Origin: Spirochaetaceae bacterium
Lineage (GTDB): Bacteria > Spirochaetota > Spirochaetia > SZUA-6 > Bin103
Assembly: GCA_026710565.1 (NCBI GenBank)
Contig: JAPOQV010000096.1
Span: 1 to 28,011 of the forward strand
Length of the DNA: 28,011 nt
Reading direction: 5' to 3'
Part shown: positions 24,248-28,011 of the stretch, in pieces
Layout of the letters: the number at the start of each line of letters is the position of its first letter
Numbering within the stretch: position 1 is the first letter of the stretch
Made by a program: the position numbers and the translations under genes
The notes under the pieces: model-generated
Database searches by the model: none
The model's input: only the letters and a program-made list of their open reading frames with translations
What the model was told of the DNA's origin: nothing

Positions 24248-25312
24248 ATGAGCGTTATGTCTACATCCACAGATTCGGATACGACAGAAAGCTTCGCTCG
24301 TAGAGGGCCCCGCAGGCTCCTCATCGCCCTGATCGGCATGGCCATGGTGGCGCCGGTCGCATTCGCCGACACCGAGGACTGCAACGGCATCGATCGCGAG
24401 ATCGTGTTCGCCGGTCTGGACTGGGACAGCGCCCAGCTACACAACTACATCGCCGGGACGATTCTGCAGGCCGGCTTCGGCTGCCAGTTCACGGACATCC
24501 CGGGATCGACCATCCCCATGGTGCAGGGCTTGGTTCGCGGCGACATCGACATCAACATGGAGATCTGGTTCAACAGCGCGCCGGACCTCTACCACGAAGC
24601 GGCGGAAGCCGGCGACGTGGTCGACCTCGGTCTCAACATGAATGCGCTCGAGATGTCCTTCCTGGTGCCGCGCTACGTGATCGAGGGTGACGCCGATCGC
24701 GGCATCGAGCCGATGGCGCCCGACCTGAAGACGGTGGAGGACCTGAAGATGTACGCCGAGGTGTTCAAGGATCCCGAGGAGCCCAGCAAGGGCCGCTTCT
24801 ACAATTGCATCATCGGCTGGCAGTGCGAGCTCATCAACAACGACAAGATGATGACGTACGGCCTGGACGAGCACTTCACCAACTTCCGCCCCGGCGCCTC
24901 CGCGGCCTTGGCAGCATCGCTCGCCGGAGCATACGAAAAGGGCGAGGCATGGCTCGGGTACTACTGGGGCCCCACCTGGGTGCTCGGCAGCTATGACATG
25001 GTGATGATCGAGGAGCCGACCCATTCCGACGACTGCTGGGTGGAGGGGAACCGCGGCTGTGCGTTCCCGCCGTCGATCGTCAACGTGGCCGTCAGCAAGG
25101 AGTTCTCCGACACCGCCTCCGAGGGGATGATCGACTTCCTGACCAAGTACGCGGTGGATCAGATCCTGGTCAGCCAGATGCTGGCCTACATGCGGGACAA
25201 CGAGGTCGACGCCGCCGCCGCCGCCGCTTACTTCCTGGAGACCCAGACGGACTTGTGGACCGCGTGGGTTTCGGACGACGTCGCCGGCCGCGTACAGGCT
25301 TCGCTCAACTAG
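24248..25312 (+). CDS. proX: Glycine betaine/proline-type ABC transporter substrate-binding protein
   Basis: 354 residues from the ATG at 24248 (a second ATG at 24257 is equally possible); the long open frame upstream lies inside the PhyH gene. A signal peptide follows an Arg-rich segment (RRGPRRLLIALIGMAMVA, cleavage near AFA-DTE, about residue 41). The mature part is an OpuAC domain: EIVFAGLDWDSAQLHNYIAG, GDIDINMEIWFNSAPD and YYWGPTWVLGSYD, with several Trp and Tyr able to form the aromatic box that holds a quaternary ammonium. It is the first gene of a complete importer with permease and ATPase downstream. The likely ligand is glycine betaine or a related osmolyte or methylated amine. A strong hairpin follows its stop. 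Confidence 0.9.
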   Translation: MSVMSTSTDSDTTESFARRGPRRLLIALIGMAMVAPVAFADTEDCNGIDREIVFAGLDWDSAQLHNYIAGTILQAGFGCQFTDIPGSTIPMVQGLVRGDIDINMEIWFNSAPDLYHEAAEAGDVVDLGLNMNALEMSFLVPRYVIEGDADRGIEPMAPDLKTVEDLKMYAEVFKDPEEPSKGRFYNCIIGWQCELINNDKMMTYGLDEHFTNFRPGASAALAASLAGAYEKGEAWLGYYWGPTWVLGSYDMVMIEEPTHSDDCWVEGNRGCAFPPSIVNVAVSKEFSDTASEGMIDFLTKYAVDQILVSQMLAYMRDNEVDAAAAAAYFLETQTDLWTAWVSDDVAGRVQASLN

Positions 25313-25350
25313 AGAGGCCGACGGCTGTCGGCATCACATTGTGTGACGCT

Positions 25351-25380
25351 GAACGGGGGCACCTCAGGGTGCCCCCGTTC
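25351..25380 (+). terminator. Strong hairpin between the betaine-binding protein and permease genes
   Basis: Perfect 13-base-pair stem, from GAACGGGGGCACC (25351-25363) to GGTGCCCCCGTTC (25368-25380), with loop TCAG. No T-tract follows. Placed after a binding-protein gene and before its permease, it probably protects the 3' end of the first gene's message or causes partial termination, giving more binding protein than membrane components. Confidence 0.7.
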
Positions 25381-25451
25381 CTGCATCTGAGCGGTATGAA
25401 CCGGCGCGGCATCCGCGACACCGCCATGACGGCTCCCGGCTGATAGCTGAT

Positions 25452-26363
25452 ATGGGTACGTGGTTTCGAGAATGCGCCGTCAGCCTCGGCGGCATTCTCC
25501 AGACGTTTCCCGACGGGTGCCAGATCCCGCTTCGGGAGTGGACGAACGCCAGCGTCAAATTCCTGCTTGCCACGTTCGGCACCATCTTCGACGCCGTCGG
25601 CGACCAGATCACGCTGGTGCTGCGCTACGTCGAGCTGTCGCTGCTCTGGGTCCCGTGGTGGCTGATCGTCGCCGCCATCGCCCTGGTCGCGTGGCACGCG
25701 TCGCGGCACCGGCTCATGACCATCGGCCTGGTCGCCTCCCTCCTCGTCATCGGGATGATGGGGTTGTGGGACGACACGATGCGGACGCTGGCCCTGATGC
25801 TCGTCGCCATCTCGATCACGGTAGTGACCGGGATCCCGGTCGGCATCCTGATGGCCACCAACCGGTGGGTACGCGCCGTCATCGGCCCGATCCTGGACGC
25901 GATGCAGACCCTGCCTCCCTTCGTCTACCTGATCCCCGTGGTGTTCTTTCTGGGGCTGGGCAATGTTTCTGCGATCTTCGCGATCTGCGTGTACGCCGTA
26001 CCGCCGATGGTGCGGCTCACCAACCTGGGCATCCGCCTGGTGGACCGTTCCACCGTCGAGGCGGCGGACGCGTTCGGGGCGACCCGCCGCCAGATCCTGT
26101 GGGGGATCCGCATGCCGCTGGCGATGCCGAACATCATGGCCGGCGTCAACCAGTCGATCATGATGGCGCTGGCGATGGCCGTGATCGCCTCCATGATCGG
26201 CGCCCGCGGCCTGGGAGCCAACGTGCTGCGCGGAGTCAACAACGGCGACGTCGGCTTCGGGCTGGAGTCGGGGCTCGCCGTCCTGGCCCTGGCCGTGATC
26301 CTGGATCGCGTGACCCGGGCCTACGGCGCTCGCCTGGACCCGACGCAGACGCTGAAGACGTAG
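25452..26363 (+). CDS. proW: Glycine betaine ABC transporter permease
   Basis: 303-residue inner-membrane permease of the ProW/OpuAB type. An N-terminal segment of about 60 residues precedes the membrane core; helices are visible at about 72-88 (WWLIVAAIALVAW), 95-110, 115-135 (LALMLVAISITVVTG), 160-200 and 250-290. The EAA loop is EAADAFGATRRQILWGIRMPLAMP, diagnostic of the family. PVGILMATN and MQTLPPFVYLIPVVFFLGLGN match ProW closely. The ATG at 25452 has only a weak ribosome site. The gene lies 139 bases after the binding-protein gene, beyond the hairpin, and 22 before the ATPase gene. Import of betaine-like osmolytes across the cytoplasmic membrane is the expected role. Confidence 0.93.
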   Translation: MGTWFRECAVSLGGILQTFPDGCQIPLREWTNASVKFLLATFGTIFDAVGDQITLVLRYVELSLLWVPWWLIVAAIALVAWHASRHRLMTIGLVASLLVIGMMGLWDDTMRTLALMLVAISITVVTGIPVGILMATNRWVRAVIGPILDAMQTLPPFVYLIPVVFFLGLGNVSAIFAICVYAVPPMVRLTNLGIRLVDRSTVEAADAFGATRRQILWGIRMPLAMPNIMAGVNQSIMMALAMAVIASMIGARGLGANVLRGVNNGDVGFGLESGLAVLALAVILDRVTRAYGARLDPTQTLKT

Positions 26364-26385
26364 GCGCCGATGGAGAAACACGTCG

Positions 26386-27630
26386 ATGGAACCTGACGAC
26401 AACGCCGCGGGCAACGGCATCGCCAATCCGAGCGACATCGAAGTACACCACCTGTACAAGATCTTCGGCCAGCGCCCACAGGAGGTGATGGAGCAGGTCG
26501 ACGCGGGCGTGAGCAAGGAAGAGATCCTGGAAAGCACCGGCCACACGGTCGGGCTGGACGACGTGAGTCTGCGCATCGAGGGTGCGGAGACCTTCGTCGT
26601 GATGGGGCTGTCCGGCAGCGGCAAGTCCACCTTCGTGCGCTGCGTGAACCGGCTGATCGATCCGACCGCGGGCAGTGTGATGATCGACGGCGCCAACGTC
26701 GTGGAAATGGACACCGCGGAGATCACGGAGCTGCGGCGCACCAGGATGAGCATGGTGTTCCAGAGCTTCGGACTGCTCCCGCACCGGAACGTGGTCCAGA
26801 ACGTGGCCTACGGCCTGAGGGTTCAGGGCGTGCCCAAGGAGGAACGGCTGGAGCGCGCCACCCGGTGGATCGAGGTCGTCGGCCTGCAGGGCTACGAGCG
26901 TATGCGGCCGCGGCAGCTCTCGGGAGGCATGCAGCAACGGGTCGGCTTGGCGCGGGCGCTCTGCACCGACCCGGAGATCCTGCTGATGGACGAGCCGTTC
27001 AGCGCGCTCGACCCACTGATCCGGCGTGACATGCAGGACGAGCTCATCCGCCTGCAGCGCGAACTGCGCAAGACGATCGTGTTCATCACCCACGACCTGG
27101 ACGAGGCGTTGCGCCTCGGCGACCACGTCGCCATCCTCAAGGACGGAAGGGTGGTTCAGGTCGGCGCCCCCATCGAGATCATCACCAATCCGGCGGACGA
27201 CTACGTGCAGGAGTTCGTGCGCGACGTCAATCGCGCACGTGTGCTGACCGCCTGGGCGGCGATGGAACGCGTCACCCCGGTGGACGTGAACACCTCCCCC
27301 GGGCAGGCGCTGGCCGACACGAGGCACAACGGCCGGAGAGTCGTGTTCGTGACCGACCAGGGAAGCCGCTACCGCGGCTACGTCGATGTCGACGACGTGC
27401 CGGATGCCGCCCAGCGGGGAGATCCCGATCTCAGGCAGATCCTGCGCGACAATGCCCCGACGGCCCACGGCACCCAGTGCCTGGACGAGCTCCTGCAGGT
27501 AGCCGCCGACAGCCACCTGCCGATCGCCGTGATCGACGACGAACGCCGCTTCCTGGGAGAACTGACCCGCAAGCGAACCCTGTCCGCCATCGCCGGGGAG
27601 CGCGATCAGGAGCGCGCGCCGAACGAATAG
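26386..27630 (+). CDS. proV: Glycine betaine ABC transporter ATP-binding protein with CBS domains
   Basis: 414-residue ATPase that powers the importer. Walker A is GLSGSGKST (74-82), the Q-loop lies in MVFQSFGLLPHRN, the ABC signature is LSGGMQQRVGLARAL (178 on), Walker B is ILLMDEPFSALD (D202, E203) and the switch His is in FITHD (H236). An N-terminal extension of about 55 residues containing VEHLYKIFG-like sequence (VHHLYKIFGQRP) and VSKEEILESTG is typical of ProV/OpuAA. After residue about 285 come paired CBS-like repeats (VVFVTDQGSRYRGYVDVDD, and PIAVIDDERRFLGELTRK), which in OpuA sense ionic strength. A GGAG lies 13 bases before the ATG. It completes the osmolyte-uptake operon. Confidence 0.95.
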   Translation: MEPDDNAAGNGIANPSDIEVHHLYKIFGQRPQEVMEQVDAGVSKEEILESTGHTVGLDDVSLRIEGAETFVVMGLSGSGKSTFVRCVNRLIDPTAGSVMIDGANVVEMDTAEITELRRTRMSMVFQSFGLLPHRNVVQNVAYGLRVQGVPKEERLERATRWIEVVGLQGYERMRPRQLSGGMQQRVGLARALCTDPEILLMDEPFSALDPLIRRDMQDELIRLQRELRKTIVFITHDLDEALRLGDHVAILKDGRVVQVGAPIEIITNPADDYVQEFVRDVNRARVLTAWAAMERVTPVDVNTSPGQALADTRHNGRRVVFVTDQGSRYRGYVDVDDVPDAAQRGDPDLRQILRDNAPTAHGTQCLDELLQVAADSHLPIAVIDDERRFLGELTRKRTLSAIAGERDQERAPNE

Positions 27631-27684
27631 CGACGCCGCGAAGGACCTGGGGCCGCACGGCGACGGACGCGTCCAGTACGTACC

Positions 27685-27846
27685 TCACGCGGGGTCGTAG
27701 CCGCGCAGCCGGCGCAGCAGCTCGACGGTGTCGACCGGACGCGATGCGGGTGCCCGCATCCGGCGTACCCTCTCGAGAAGCTCCCGTCGCCGCTCCTGAG
27801 CTTGGTACTCGATGAAGCGGCGTTCGAAGTCGTCGAGGGAACACAT
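27685..27846 (-). CDS. Small uncharacterised protein, 53 residues
   Basis: Reads MCSLDDFERRFIEYQAQERR, then a charged helix and VDTVELLRRLRGYDPA. The ATG at 27846 lies two bases after the stop of the upstream partial gene, so the two are probably translated together. It is rich in Arg and Glu and looks like a single long helix. It could be a small antitoxin or regulatory protein, but no family is recognised. It converges with the betaine ATPase gene, 54 bases away. The frame continues upstream to 27996, but that part is an Arg-rich shadow of the neighbouring gene. Confidence 0.5.
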   Translation of the reverse strand: MCSLDDFERRFIEYQAQERRRELLERVRRMRAPASRPVDTVELLRRLRGYDPA

Positions 27847-27848
27847 GG

Positions 27849-28011
27849 TCACGCCCAGGTGGCGGTGAGGTCGGCGACGCCGAAGCCGGCCGGCATGTCC
27901 ACGAACGAGTGGTGCATGCGCTCGGCCTGGAAGCCTGGCATGAAGCCTTCCTCGTCGCCGTTCAGCCGCGCTTCCATGGGTGCGAAGCGCTGCCACAGGA
28001 GATCCGCCTCC
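27849..28011 (-). CDS. 3' end of an unidentified gene, cut by the window edge
   Basis: The minus strand is open from the window edge to a TGA at 27849-27851, giving 53 codons that include FMPGFQAERMHHSFVDMP, AGFGVADLT and a final ATWA. The composition is protein-like and the stop is two bases ahead of the next gene's ATG, so I take it as the C-terminus of a real gene whose start is outside. The family is not recognised. Confidence 0.55.
   Translation of the reverse strand, partial: EADLLWQRFAPMEARLNGDEEGFMPGFQAERMHHSFVDMPAGFGVADLTATWA

Overview
The window is GC-rich, gene-dense bacterial DNA with short intergenic gaps and TGA, TAG and TAA all used as ordinary stops. Its content is catabolic and transport genes: four alkaline-phosphatase-superfamily hydrolases (sulfatase and phosphodiesterase types), two PhyH-type dioxygenases, an amidohydrolase, an esterase-like hydrolase, an M14 peptidase homologue and two ABC importers. 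I infer a heterotrophic, probably marine or host-associated bacterium; such gene mixes are common in sponge and seawater metagenome lineages (for example Poribacteria-like or Spirochaetaceae-like bins). The sequence alone does not fix the phylum. No rRNA, tRNA or CRISPR array was seen.

Layout. 1-4839: a 5'-truncated PhyH dioxygenase, then a leftward pair (isochorismatase-fold hydrolase, then a sulfatase-like protein with Thr at the nucleophile position), diverging from a canonical CTPSR sulfatase. 4840-5806: a toxin-antitoxin-like pair (PIN/DUF3368 protein plus UPF0175-like protein) behind an AT-rich leader with a palindrome. 5831-7318: a leftward SDR/DUF2867 protein. 7392-14128: a family-5 (peptide/opine type) importer, with the binding protein leftward and, diverging from it, permease-permease-esterase-M14 homologue; no ATPase gene is present. 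14129-14272 holds a decayed second copy of the UPF0175 gene. 14317-18064: NAD-dependent epimerase, amidohydrolase and a sulfatase interrupted by an in-frame TGA.

18092-21019 is a compact leftward three-gene cassette: a Dam-type adenine methylase, a ParB/Srx-domain protein with a helix-turn-helix, and a protein with a PD-(D/E)XK-like nuclease motif. The genes are tightly packed, the base composition looks less GC-rich than the flanks, and I do not recognise the set as a named system. It looks like a restriction-modification-like or defence cassette with a ParB-type partner and is the best candidate here for an undescribed system.

21074-23187: a frameshifted type I phosphodiesterase-like gene and an unassigned gene upstream of it, both leftward. 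23310-27630: a PhyH-like protein with HxG in place of HxD, followed by a complete glycine-betaine-type importer (binding protein, permease, CBS-containing ATPase) with a strong hairpin after the binding-protein gene. 27685-28011: a 53-codon gene and the 3' end of another gene, both leftward, running off the window.
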